Positions 54,897 to 64,000 of a DNA stretch of 64,000 bases are shown here, in pieces. The stretch covers positions 239,836 through 303,835 of the forward strand of contig NZ_JAEIJD010000003.1 of NCBI RefSeq assembly GCF_016307205.1. The letters run 5' to 3'. Position 1 is the first letter of the stretch; each line of letters starts with the position of its first letter. The notes under the pieces are model-generated. The model did no database searches. It was not told the DNA's origin and saw only the letters and a program-made list of their open reading frames with translations. The position numbers and the translations under genes are program-made. This stretch comes from Pontibaca salina. GTDB taxonomy: Bacteria; Pseudomonadota; Alphaproteobacteria; Rhodobacterales; Rhodobacteraceae.

Positions 54897-55680
54897 GATA
54901 ACACCCTTGGACGACGTCCACGCAGCGATGCAGGCCGCGCCCACGGATGACGCCGCCCGGTTGCGGTTTTATGAACGCCTCGGCGACAGCGAATTATTCC
55001 TGCTGCTGAAACATGAGGCCGAGGGCGACGATATCTCGCCGGAACTGTTCGATTTGGACGCGGGTCGGTTTCTGCTGGCTTTTGATCGCGAAGAACGGCT
55101 ATCGCAATTTGCCGGAGGCGCTGCGGCCTATGCCGCTATGTCGGGGCGGATCCTGGCGCGAATGCTGGCGGGGCAGCAGCTTGGCCTTGCGCTGAACCTT
55201 GAGGTCGCGCCCTCATCCATTCTGATCCCCGCCGATGCGATCGAGTGGCTGGACCACACGCTTGGACATGCGCCCTCTCAGATTGAGGCGCGGATCGAGG
55301 CCTTGCACCCGCCGACCGGACTGCCTGAATCGCTGTTGACTGCGCTGGATACCAAACTGGCCAACGCGCGCGGGCTGGCATCTTGTGCCTATCTGGTCGG
55401 AGTCACCTATCGCGGTGGCGGGCGCGGGCACCTGCTGGCCTTTCTCGGCGCATTGGAGGGCGCTGAAAGCGCACTGGCCAAAGCGGCCAGCGAGGCGCTG
55501 ACCTTCTCAGGGGTCGCGGCGGGGGCGTTGGATGTCGGATTTTTCGCGCCAGCGGATCCGATCACGGCGACCTTGGCCGCACAGGGCCTGCGCTTTGATC
55601 TCCCCCAACCCGCGCGCGAGGAACCGGCGCCGCCCATCGCCCCGGGCAGCGACCCAGACCGCCCGCCGATCCTGCGCTAG
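54889..55680 (+). CDS. SseB N-terminal-domain protein
   Basis: A 263-residue soluble protein with an SseB-type N-terminal domain. The pattern is LRFYERLGDSELFLLL, FDLDAGRFLLAFDREERLSQFAGGAAAYAAMSGRILARMLAGQQLGLALNLE and PADAIEWL. The C-terminal part ends in a proline-rich tail (REEPAPPIAPGSDPDRPPILR). The function of these proteins is not established. Co-translation with the UDG gene is suggested by the overlap. The ATG at 54889 lies four codons inside the longest frame. Confidence 0.8.
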   Translation: MTEITPLDDVHAAMQAAPTDDAARLRFYERLGDSELFLLLKHEAEGDDISPELFDLDAGRFLLAFDREERLSQFAGGAAAYAAMSGRILARMLAGQQLGLALNLEVAPSSILIPADAIEWLDHTLGHAPSQIEARIEALHPPTGLPESLLTALDTKLANARGLASCAYLVGVTYRGGGRGHLLAFLGALEGAESALAKAASEALTFSGVAAGALDVGFFAPADPITATLAAQGLRFDLPQPAREEPAPPIAPGSDPDRPPILR

Positions 55681-55693
55681 GCCACGATCCCGG

Positions 55694-56026
55694 CTAAACG
55701 TCGGCACAGAATAGCGAATACAGCAGTTGGATGACCTGTTCGGTATTTCGGTCGGACAGTGAGTAATAAATCGTCTTGCCGTCGCGCCTTGTGGCAACCA
55801 GCCCTTCGTCGCGCAACCGCGCAAGCATCTGACTGACTGCCGCTTGCCGGATATCGAGCAGGGCTTCCAATTCGCCCACCGAACGTTCTCCAGCGCTAAG
55901 ATGGCACAGGATCATCAACCGTCCCTCATGGGCCAGGGTCTTGAGATAGGTGGCAGCGTCCGCTGCCCGGTCTGCCATGTCGTGGGGCTGGGGTATCGGA
56001 GTATGTCCGACGGGTGGGGTTGTCAC
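55694..56026 (-). CDS. sqrR: ArsR-family persulfide/polysulfide-responsive repressor (SqrR/BigR type)
   Basis: A 110-residue winged-helix repressor. The cysteines fall at C41 (LMILCHLSAGERSVGEL) and C107 (YSLFCADV), the same two positions that form the sulfide-induced tetrasulfide bond in R. capsulatus SqrR. The DNA-reading helix is IRQAAVSQMLARLRDEGLV and the wing TRRDGKTIYYSL. Known relatives repress sulfide:quinone reductase and sulfur-oxidation genes. No such gene lies beside it here, so its target must be elsewhere or be itself. It is convergent with the SseB-like gene. Confidence 0.85.
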   Translation of the reverse strand: MTTPPVGHTPIPQPHDMADRAADAATYLKTLAHEGRLMILCHLSAGERSVGELEALLDIRQAAVSQMLARLRDEGLVATRRDGKTIYYSLSDRNTEQVIQLLYSLFCADV

Positions 56027-56216
56027 TTGCTCGTCTGTCCTATTCTTATTCCGACGGGGTCAAGCATTGGCGCCCACCCCGGTAATGACCGCTTGGTCCA
56101 TACGCGAATATTATCGGGTTTGAGGTCATGTGAATCAACGACATCAGGCGGAGTTTTTCACCGTATCCGTATTCATTCAGCGGGGAGAACCGGCGCTGCC
56201 GGACCCCGCAGCAGCA

Positions 56217-57017
56217 TCATGCGGTGCCTGAAGGGTGGCCGATATCGTGTATAAACGCACCTAGCACTTTTGCGAAGGCCTCGGGTTGCTCGACGCAAGC
56301 CAGATGACCCGCTTTGCGGATCAACTGGAACTGCGCTCCGGGCACCAGTTCGATGGTTTCGCGCACCAAGTCGGGCGGGGTCGCGGCATCGCGGTCGCCA
56401 GCAATGCCCAGCACCGGCAGGCGCAGTCCACTGGTCGGCGTGTAAAAGTCGGTGCCCGCGATCGCAGCACAGCAGCCAGCATAGCCGGCCTCCGGCTGTT
56501 GCAGCAATCGGCTGCGCCATAGGGCCAGTTCGGGCCGGGCGCGGAAATTCGGGGAAAACCAGCGCCCCATTTCCGCCTCAGCAAGGCTTGCGATACCATT
56601 GCTGTTAATTGCATCGACCCGTTCCTGCCACATCTTTGCCGTGCCGATCTTGGCGGCAGTGTTGGACAGAACCAGAGCGCGCACCTGATCCAACCGTTTG
56701 ACTGCCAATCCTTGCGCGATCATGCCGCCGAGCGACAGGCCGACAAAGACGCAATCGCGCACGTTGAGATGATCCAGCAGCATTTCTGCATCACGCACGA
56801 GCGCGCCCATCGAATAGGGCGCCGCCGGGACCGAAGAGCGGCCATGCCCGCGCGTGTCATAACGGATAAAGCGCAACCCCTCGGGCAGCAGCGGTAAGAC
56901 CGCGTCCCAAATGTGCAAATCAGTGCCCAATGCATTGGCAAACACCACTGGTGCGCCATCCGAATCACCGTCGATCCGGTAATGCAATTGGACGTTACCG
57001 AGATCGGCAATCTGCAT
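56217..57017 (-). CDS. pcaD: alpha/beta hydrolase, probable 3-oxoadipate enol-lactonase
   Basis: A 266-residue alpha/beta hydrolase. It has the nucleophile elbow VGLSLGGMIAQ (S95), the oxyanion NALGTDLHIWD, IRYDTRGHGRSS, GDRDAATPPDLV with the acid, and GHLACVEQPEAF with the histidine. This set closely matches PcaD, which hydrolyses 3-oxoadipate enol-lactone in the beta-ketoadipate pathway. No other pca genes are in the window, so a related lactone or ester hydrolase remains possible. It lies 32 bp after uvrB on the same strand. Confidence 0.8.
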   Translation of the reverse strand: MQIADLGNVQLHYRIDGDSDGAPVVFANALGTDLHIWDAVLPLLPEGLRFIRYDTRGHGRSSVPAAPYSMGALVRDAEMLLDHLNVRDCVFVGLSLGGMIAQGLAVKRLDQVRALVLSNTAAKIGTAKMWQERVDAINSNGIASLAEAEMGRWFSPNFRARPELALWRSRLLQQPEAGYAGCCAAIAGTDFYTPTSGLRLPVLGIAGDRDAATPPDLVRETIELVPGAQFQLIRKAGHLACVEQPEAFAKVLGAFIHDIGHPSGTA

Positions 57018-57049
57018 CGAAATCCCCTTTGACCGGCGCGCGCATTTGC

Positions 57050-59248
<2,199 letters not shown>

Positions 59249-59277
59249 GGGCAGGCTCCGCTCTGAAGGTCAGAGGT

Positions 59278-59292
59278 GATCTCTCTTTGTTC
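59278..59292. promoter_or_regulatory. LexA (SOS)-like box upstream of uvrB
   Basis: GATC-N7-GTTC, seven of eight positions matching the alphaproteobacterial SOS box GTTC-N7-GTTC. It lies 30-44 bp before the uvrB start and within the divergent promoter shared with the NDUFS4-like gene. SOS control of uvr genes by this motif is known in Rhodobacter relatives. Confidence 0.4.
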
Positions 59293-59434
59293 CATATCAA
59301 GGCCGTGCTGTCACTTAAATCGCGTTTTTGCCATGCGCGACAACGTTTGCGCCGGCGGTAACGGCATTTCGCGCCTTGCCCCGCAGGCTGAAATTTCGGA
59401 TACATCGTGCCGACCCTTATACGGAGCCTTGTTC

Positions 59435-59749
59435 ATGCGCGCTCGAATTTATCAAAAGGCTAAAACAGCCATGTCCTCCGGCACAGCCAACACCCGTGAT
59501 TGGATTTTGGATTTTGCACCGGCCAGCAAACGTGAGATCGATCCGCTGATGGGCTGGACCTCGTCCGACGATACGCAGACTCAGGTGCGGCTGCGGTTCC
59601 CGACCAAAGAGGCGGCAATGAATTACGCAGCCGCCAAAGGCATCGATGCACGTGTTTACGAACCTAAACGCCGCAAACCCATTGTCCGTCCGGGCGGCTA
59701 CGGCGAGAATTTCGCGACCAATCGCCGGGGCGGTATGTGGACACATTAA
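59435..59749 (+). CDS. ETC complex I subunit, NDUFS4-like
   Basis: A 104-residue accessory subunit of NADH:quinone oxidoreductase, related to mitochondrial NDUFS4 (18-kDa). It has [58 protein letters not shown] and the C-terminal [20 protein letters not shown], the conserved family end. Alphaproteobacteria carry this gene away from the nuo operon. The ATG at 59435 lies 53 codons inside the longest frame and is fixed by the family N-terminus. It is divergent from uvrB. Confidence 0.92.
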   Translation: MRARIYQKAKTAMSSGTANTRDWILDFAPASKREIDPLMGWTSSDDTQTQVRLRFPTKEAAMNYAAAKGIDARVYEPKRRKPIVRPGGYGENFATNRRGGMWTH

Positions 59750-59954
59750 GTGTGTAAATCGGGGCGAAGTTGTCTCGGAATCAGGCTAATAAGCCCGCAA
59801 GACTGAGCGGTGATCCGCATGTTGTAAGGAAGCAGTGTTGCACCGCTGGATCCGGGTCGGCCATAGTCCACACTCAATACTGCGATCGCATTCGACGACG
59901 GGCGGCCTTTGAGGTCGCCCGAATGGTTTCAAACCCGGCCGGAGCCCGTTTCAG

Positions 59955-60887
59955 ATGACCATCACCCACCTTGTCACCCATTCCGGTGGCTTTCATGCCG
60001 ATGAGCTGCTGTCTTCGGTGATCCTGACCCGTTTGTTCCCCAAGGCCGAGCTGATCCGCAGCCGCGACAAGGCATGGATCACGCCCGGTGAAGACCGGAT
60101 TATCTATGATGTCGGTGGCCAATTCGACGCGGATGCGCAGGTTTTCGATCACCACCAGCGGCCCAATCCATTGCGCGACGATGGCCAGCCCTATAGCTCC
60201 TTTGGGTTGATCTGGGCCCAGTATGGCCGCGACTACTTGCGCGCAATGGACGTGCCCGAGAATGATATCGAGGCGATTCATGACGCATTCGATCGTGCTT
60301 TTGTTTTGCCGGTCGACCTTCTGGATAATGGCGCCGTAAATGCGGCCGAGGCCGGACCGCTGTTTGCCGGTCTGACCTTGCCGGTGCTGCTGGAAAGCCT
60401 GAAGCCAGTATTTGACGACCGCGATGAGGGCGCAGATGATCGGGCGTTTATGTCTGCCTTGCCGGTGGCGCGGGCTTTTGTCGAGGCACAGGTCAAGCGC
60501 AGGGCGGCAAAGTATCGGGCCGAGGCGATGGTGATGGCGGCGATTGAGGAAGCCGGAGAGTGGCCCGTTCTGGAATTGCCAATGGGCATGCCATTTCGTG
60601 CCGGCGTCGAAAAGTCCGGCGCGGATCACCTGCTGTTTGTGATCCACCCGCGCGGCAGCGATTGGGCGCTGACCACGATCCGCAAGGGCGACGACACCTT
60701 CGCCAACCGTGCTGATCTTCCAAAGGCGTGGGCAGGATTGACCGATGCCGCGCTGGAAGCCGCCAGTGGCGTCACGGGGGCGAAGTTCTGCCATAACGGT
60801 CGGTTCATCGCGGTGGCTGACAATCGCGAGGCGGTATTGCAAATGGCTGATATTGCGGTGACCGAGGCATTGGCTGGACAGGCTTGA
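59955..60887 (+). CDS. MYG1 family protein (DHH-like metal-dependent exonuclease)
   Basis: A 310-residue MYG1/UPF0160 protein. Metal-site signatures are THSGGFHADELLS, IIYDVGGQFDADAQVFDHHQ, and NPLRDDGQPYSSFGLIW, then FDRAFVLPVDLLDNG. Eukaryotic MYG1 is an RNA 3'-5' exonuclease in nucleus and mitochondrion; bacterial members are untested. Length is normal. A G/C-rich hairpin (GGGCG/CGCCC arms, near 59900-59925) lies in the 205-bp gap before it; that gap otherwise shows nothing. Confidence 0.88.
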   Translation: MTITHLVTHSGGFHADELLSSVILTRLFPKAELIRSRDKAWITPGEDRIIYDVGGQFDADAQVFDHHQRPNPLRDDGQPYSSFGLIWAQYGRDYLRAMDVPENDIEAIHDAFDRAFVLPVDLLDNGAVNAAEAGPLFAGLTLPVLLESLKPVFDDRDEGADDRAFMSALPVARAFVEAQVKRRAAKYRAEAMVMAAIEEAGEWPVLELPMGMPFRAGVEKSGADHLLFVIHPRGSDWALTTIRKGDDTFANRADLPKAWAGLTDAALEAASGVTGAKFCHNGRFIAVADNREAVLQMADIAVTEALAGQA

Positions 60888-61290
60888 TACGGGGCACTGC
60901 ATTCTAAGGCCTCAGGTGTTTGACCCACGTGCAGCCTGTGTCGCTTTCGCGCTGATTTCGCAGGCCGATAGATTTTCCTGAAAACGCAAAACTCCAAGCA
61001 GGCTCGCAGCCCAGGAATATAGCGGCAAAATCTGGCTGTCGGAGATCGACCGGCAGAGCGTATATCCGCCTGTCGTCATGAGGCAACGTTTGCGCAGCAG
61101 AAACACTCATTGGGTTGACGGGGCATAGCGAACGCCGACACCGCCGGGGGATGCTTGGTGCAGTTTTACTTAACTTTGCAAATAAACGCCCCACCCCATC
61201 TAAATGAACGGGGCATTCTCCATTGGATCACGTCAGAGAGGCACGAAAGAGTGGCAACCTAGACGGCGACGCCAATTACGGAGCAACCCT
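60888..61290. other. gene-free interval, no recognisable element
   Basis: About 400 bp between the MYG1 gene and the small lipoprotein gene. Short open frames on the minus strand (for example 60912-61106) have no recognisable family and no convincing ribosome site. A weak GCCCC/GGGGC inverted repeat near 61188-61214 is too short to call a terminator. A promoter for the downstream genes is expected here but I cannot place it. Confidence 0.5.
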
Positions 61291-61659
61291 ATGTCGAGCG
61301 TTCAGCGATCCGCCCTATGCCTTTTTGCTATCGGGTTGGCTGCATTGGCGGCTTGTGGAACCCCTGAGTACCGTGCGGAAAGAAAGCATTGCGAAGCGGA
61401 ATGGATGCTTAAGATTCCGCCCGTTTACCGGCAGGAGACCGTCACGAAGTACCGCAGCGAAAGACGTCCGACCGGCGAAACGAAATGTGAATCAAAGGGC
61501 GATACCCTCCTGTGCCAGCCGGTGATGGAAATAGTCTCGGTTCCCTATTCCGCGCTCGAGACGGTGGATATCCGCAAGGCGCAGCGTGCGCCGCAGATCG
61601 AGTCCTGCGCCGCGCGCGCCTGCACCGCCCGATATGGAAATCGCGAGTGCAAGACATGA
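61291..61659 (+). CDS. small predicted lipoprotein of unknown function
   Basis: A 122-residue protein with a lipoprotein signal peptide (RSALCLFAIGLAALAAC, lipobox cysteine C22). The mature part is short, basic and cysteine-containing: KHCEAEW, TKCESKGDTLLCQPVME, ESCAARACTARYGNRECKT. It has seven cysteines after the lipid site, so disulfides are likely in the periplasm. I do not recognise a family. The ATG at 61291 gives a proper signal peptide; the open frame extends upstream. It lies 81 bp before the membrane protein gene. Confidence 0.7.
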   Translation: MSSVQRSALCLFAIGLAALAACGTPEYRAERKHCEAEWMLKIPPVYRQETVTKYRSERRPTGETKCESKGDTLLCQPVMEIVSVPYSALETVDIRKAQRAPQIESCAARACTARYGNRECKT

Positions 61660-61740
61660 TCGCAATTTTTTTAAAACAACTGCGTACCATCGGGCAAATC
61701 GGCCCTGAATGCACAGGGAAAAAGCTAATACGAGGTAGTC

Positions 61741-62721
61741 ATGTGGGATTTTAGTATCGGCAGCGCACTGGGAATGATGGTGCGCACGCTGCCGTTCATC
61801 GTGCTGCGAATGGCGGTCTATTTTGGCATCGCCGTGGGCTATGTACTGGTCACGGGTATGGGGGCCGGTATCGGGTACGGTATTGGCGGTTTCGGCGATG
61901 AGGGGTTTCGGGCCGGGTCGATCATTTGGGGCGGATTCGCCGGTTTCGGAATTTTCGGCGCGATCATGTACTGGGCGCGTGAATATATCCTTTACCTCGT
62001 CAAGGCGGGGCATATTGCCGTGCTCATCGAATTGATCGACGGCAATCCGATGCCGCAGGGGCGCAGTCAGGTGGCGCATGCCACAGCGGTGGTGAAACAG
62101 CGGTTTCCCCAGGCCAGCGTGCTGTTTGCCATTGACCAGTTAATCAAAGGGGTAATCCGCGCCATTACCGGGCTGATGCGCGGTATCCTGACCATCCTGC
62201 CGGTGCCGGGTGTACAGCAATTGGCCAGTATCCTGTCGGCGTTTCTGCGCGTCGCGGTCGGTTTCGTCGACGAGGTGATCCTTGCCTATGCGATCCGCAC
62301 GAAATCCGACGACGCGTGGTTGTCCGCCAAGGAGGCGCTGGTTCTCTACGGGCAGAACTACAAGACGATGCTGAAAAACGCGGCATGGTTGGCGATCATC
62401 GTCTATGGGCTGAGTTTTCTGGTATTTGTCATAATGCTGACCCCGGCGGCGCTGGTGGTTTATTTGATGCCGGGGGCTTGGGCGGCAGGCGGTGTGGTTT
62501 TTGCCTTGCTGTTTGCATGGAGTGTCAAGGCGGCGCTGCTTGAGCCCTTCGCGATCACCTGCATGATGCAGGTCTATTTCAAGACCATCGAAGGCCAGCA
62601 GCCCGACCCCGAATGGGAGGCCAAACTGGAACAAATGTCAGGCAAGTTCCGCAAGCTGAAAGAGCGCGCGTTCGGTGCCGCAGAAGCCCCGGCAGAGCCT
62701 GCGGCGGTACACCAGGCCTGA
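61741..62721 (+). CDS. multi-pass membrane protein of unknown function
   Basis: A 326-residue protein. N-terminal helices are glycine-rich (VYFGIAVGYVLVTGMGAGIGYGIGGFG and IIWGGFAGFGIFGAIMYWA). A central amphipathic stretch (VLIELIDGNPMPQGRSQVAHATAVVKQRFPQASVLFAIDQLIKGVIRAITGLMRG) is followed by two or three more helices and a cytoplasmic-looking charged tail ending EAPAEPAAVHQA. I recognise it as a conserved alphaproteobacterial membrane protein without assigned role. It sits between the lipoprotein and the VWA gene, all on the plus strand. Confidence 0.78.
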   Translation: MWDFSIGSALGMMVRTLPFIVLRMAVYFGIAVGYVLVTGMGAGIGYGIGGFGDEGFRAGSIIWGGFAGFGIFGAIMYWAREYILYLVKAGHIAVLIELIDGNPMPQGRSQVAHATAVVKQRFPQASVLFAIDQLIKGVIRAITGLMRGILTILPVPGVQQLASILSAFLRVAVGFVDEVILAYAIRTKSDDAWLSAKEALVLYGQNYKTMLKNAAWLAIIVYGLSFLVFVIMLTPAALVVYLMPGAWAAGGVVFALLFAWSVKAALLEPFAITCMMQVYFKTIEGQQPDPEWEAKLEQMSGKFRKLKERAFGAAEAPAEPAAVHQA

Positions 62722-62784
62722 TGTGCTGTCGCAAAAGAGCGTCCGGCAATTCCGATCAATGAAGTTATGCGGAGAGATGAACAG

Positions 62785-64000
62785 ATGAGACAGGTTACAC
62801 CGAAATTGGCGGCAATGGTGATCGCGGGCGGTATCGCCTTAGCAACCCCTCTGAAAGCAGCCGAGGACGTGGTGATTGTCTATGATGCGTCGGGGTCCAT
62901 GTGGGGGCAGATCGACGGCACCAGCAAGATCGAGATCGCCCGCGAGGTGATGGCTGATCTGGTCGATGGCTGGGACGCTGATACCAATCTGGGACTGGTC
63001 GCTTATGGCCACCGCAGTCAGGGCGATTGTGCCGATATCGAAACGCTTGTCGCGCCGGGGCCGCTGGACAAGACCGCGTTTATCGACATGGTGAACGCGA
63101 TCCGGCCGGTCGGCAAGACCCCGATCTCGGCCTCGGTACAACATGCTGCCGATCTGCTGTCATTCCGCGACAACCCTGCGACTGTGGTGCTGATTTCCGA
63201 CGGCGTCGAAACCTGCAACGCCGATCCCTGCGCGCTGTCGGCGCAGCTTGCCAAGCAGGGTGTGAACTTCACCGCCCATGTGGTCGGGTTTGATCTCGAG
63301 GACGCAGCCCATGCCAGCCTGTCCTGTATCGCTGAGAATACCGGCGGCGTATTCGTGCCCGCCGGAAACGCGGCCGAACTGCACGATGCATTGGCTCAGG
63401 TGCAAAGTGCCATGGATATGAAACCCGTCGCGCCCGAACCCGCGCCCGAAGAACCAGCATTGCCCGAGGTTCAGATTTCCGGTCCCGAAACCGTCACCAC
63501 CGGTGCGGCCTTTGATGTCTCTTGGTCGAAAAGCATTCACGACAGGGATTACATCACAATCGTCCCCGCCGGCACCAAGGAAGGCGAGCATGGCGCTTAC
63601 ATTCGCGTCGGCGATAAAGCCGAAGGCCGTCTGACCGCCCCGGCCGATGTTGGGCTTTATGAGCTGCGCTATATCCAGAATGATGGCCGCCATACGCTCG
63701 CCAGTGCGCCGATCGAGGTGGTCAAGGCCGAGGTCGCGATCAGCGGCCCCGAAACCGTCACCACCGGCGCGGCCTTTGATGTCTCTTGGTCCAGCAGCAT
63801 TCACAACAGGGATTACGTCACCATCGTCCCCGCCGGCACCAAGGAAGGCGAACACGGCGCCTATATTCGCGTCGGAGACAAAGCCGAGGGTCGCCTGACC
63901 GCCCCGGCGGAAACCGGCCTCTATGAATTGCGCTATGTGCTTAACGAGGGGCGCCGCACCCTTGCCAGCGCGCCGATCGAGGTGGTCGGGGCCGAGGTCG
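62785..64000 (+). CDS. secreted von Willebrand factor A domain protein, 3' end beyond the window
   Basis: At least 405 residues, open at the window edge. An N-terminal signal peptide ends near AAED (MVIAGGIALATPLKAA). The VWA domain begins at once, with the MIDAS metal site DASGS (D34, S36, S38), the threonine in GKTPISAS and the aspartate in LISDGVETC. Its two extra cysteine pairs (GDCADI, ETCNADPC, LSCIAE) suggest disulfides. A proline/glutamate linker (PVAPEPAPEEPALPE) leads into tandem 88-residue modules. It is likely a periplasmic or surface adhesive or scaffolding protein; ligand unknown. Confidence 0.85.
   Translation, partial: MRQVTPKLAAMVIAGGIALATPLKAAEDVVIVYDASGSMWGQIDGTSKIEIAREVMADLVDGWDADTNLGLVAYGHRSQGDCADIETLVAPGPLDKTAFIDMVNAIRPVGKTPISASVQHAADLLSFRDNPATVVLISDGVETCNADPCALSAQLAKQGVNFTAHVVGFDLEDAAHASLSCIAENTGGVFVPAGNAAELHDALAQVQSAMDMKPVAPEPAPEEPALPEVQISGPETVTTGAAFDVSWSKSIHDRDYITIVPAGTKEGEHGAYIRVGDKAEGRLTAPADVGLYELRYIQNDGRHTLASAPIEVVKAEVAISGPETVTTGAAFDVSWSSSIHNRDYVTIVPAGTKEGEHGAYIRVGDKAEGRLTAPAETGLYELRYVLNEGRRTLASAPIEVVGAEV
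63463..64000 (+). repeat. 264-bp tandem repeats in the VWA gene
   Basis: Copy 1 spans 63463-63726, copy 2 63727-63990, and copy 3 starts at 63991 and leaves the window. Each encodes 88 residues with SGPETVTTGAAFDVSW, the VPAGTKEGEHGAYIRVGDKA block, LTAP and LYELRY, likely a beta-sandwich. Copies 1 and 2 are nearly identical at the DNA level over long blocks, which points to recent duplication or gene conversion. Confidence 0.9.

Noticed and set aside
59905..59950. tRNA T-arm-like GGTTTCAAACC before the MYG1 gene
   Set aside because: The five-base T stem does not pair and no acceptor, D or anticodon arms can be folded around it.
60904..61194. Small minus-strand frames in the gap after the MYG1 gene
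   Set aside because: No recognisable family, no good ribosome site, and several overlapping alternatives in different frames suggest chance.

Overview
This window is a stretch of core alphaproteobacterial chromosome, most likely from the Rhodobacterales (Roseobacter/Rhodobacter group). The main reasons are the RegB-SenC-RegA redox module next to ahcY, the tsaE-amgK-murU-addB-addA-trxA run, the dnaQ-coaE-aroE-maf and rho-mnmE-mnmG-rsmG-parA-parB blocks, a TRAP transporter, and a SqrR-type persulfide sensor with both signature cysteines. I cannot name the genus. No rRNA, tRNA, CRISPR array, prophage or intact insertion sequence was seen.

Layout. 1-3200: 5' part of hemD (minus), then tsaD-gpsA and a membrane protein of unknown function. 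3300-8800: DUF2853 protein, ahcY, an HD hydrolase, regA, senC and regB. 8780-19255: a PAS protein with a CtrA-like site in front, then the tightly overlapping tsaE-amgK-murU-addB-addA run (tRNA t6A modification, peptidoglycan sugar recycling, double-strand break repair) and trxA, which has its own terminator. 19320-23742: hslVU behind a heat-shock-like promoter, smr, a Tim44-like gene, fxsA and secB. 23747-26436: dnaQ-coaE-aroE-maf on the minus strand.

26437-26839 is a non-coding, AT-rich, DnaA-box-bearing interval that I interpret as the chromosomal replication origin. To its right, hemJ-rho-mnmE-mnmG-rsmG-parA-parB runs away from it. Two exact 16-bp parS palindromes lie inside coding sequence, one over the mnmG start codon and one in rsmG. 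The replication origin and the centromere-like partition locus are thus about 3 to 8 kb apart.

34222-42158: hemW-rdgB-rph (minus), hrcA-grpE, an HPP-CBS membrane protein and tex. 42162-49410: an accessory-looking catabolic module (SDR dehydrogenase, TRAP transporter, acyl-CoA synthetase, thiolase) with a divergent PAS-LuxR regulator, predicted to import a carboxylate, activate it with CoA and cleave it. 49488-54109: phosphohexomutase, KDO-8-phosphate synthase and a KpsE/KpsT export pair without a visible KpsM permease. 54294-64000: Fe-S uracil-DNA glycosylase, SseB-like protein, SqrR-like repressor, PcaD-like hydrolase, uvrB with a LexA-like box, NDUFS4-like subunit, MYG1 family protein, then a lipoprotein, a membrane protein and a secreted VWA protein with 264-bp tandem repeats running off the window.

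The most interesting signals are regulatory and chromosomal: the origin, the coding-embedded parS sites, the CtrA-site/PAS gene that may be a kinase-less DivL, and the SqrR-like sensor without sulfur genes beside it. No wholly new multi-gene system is evident. The least explained genes are the lipoprotein/membrane/VWA group at the right end and the membrane protein at 2.5 kb.
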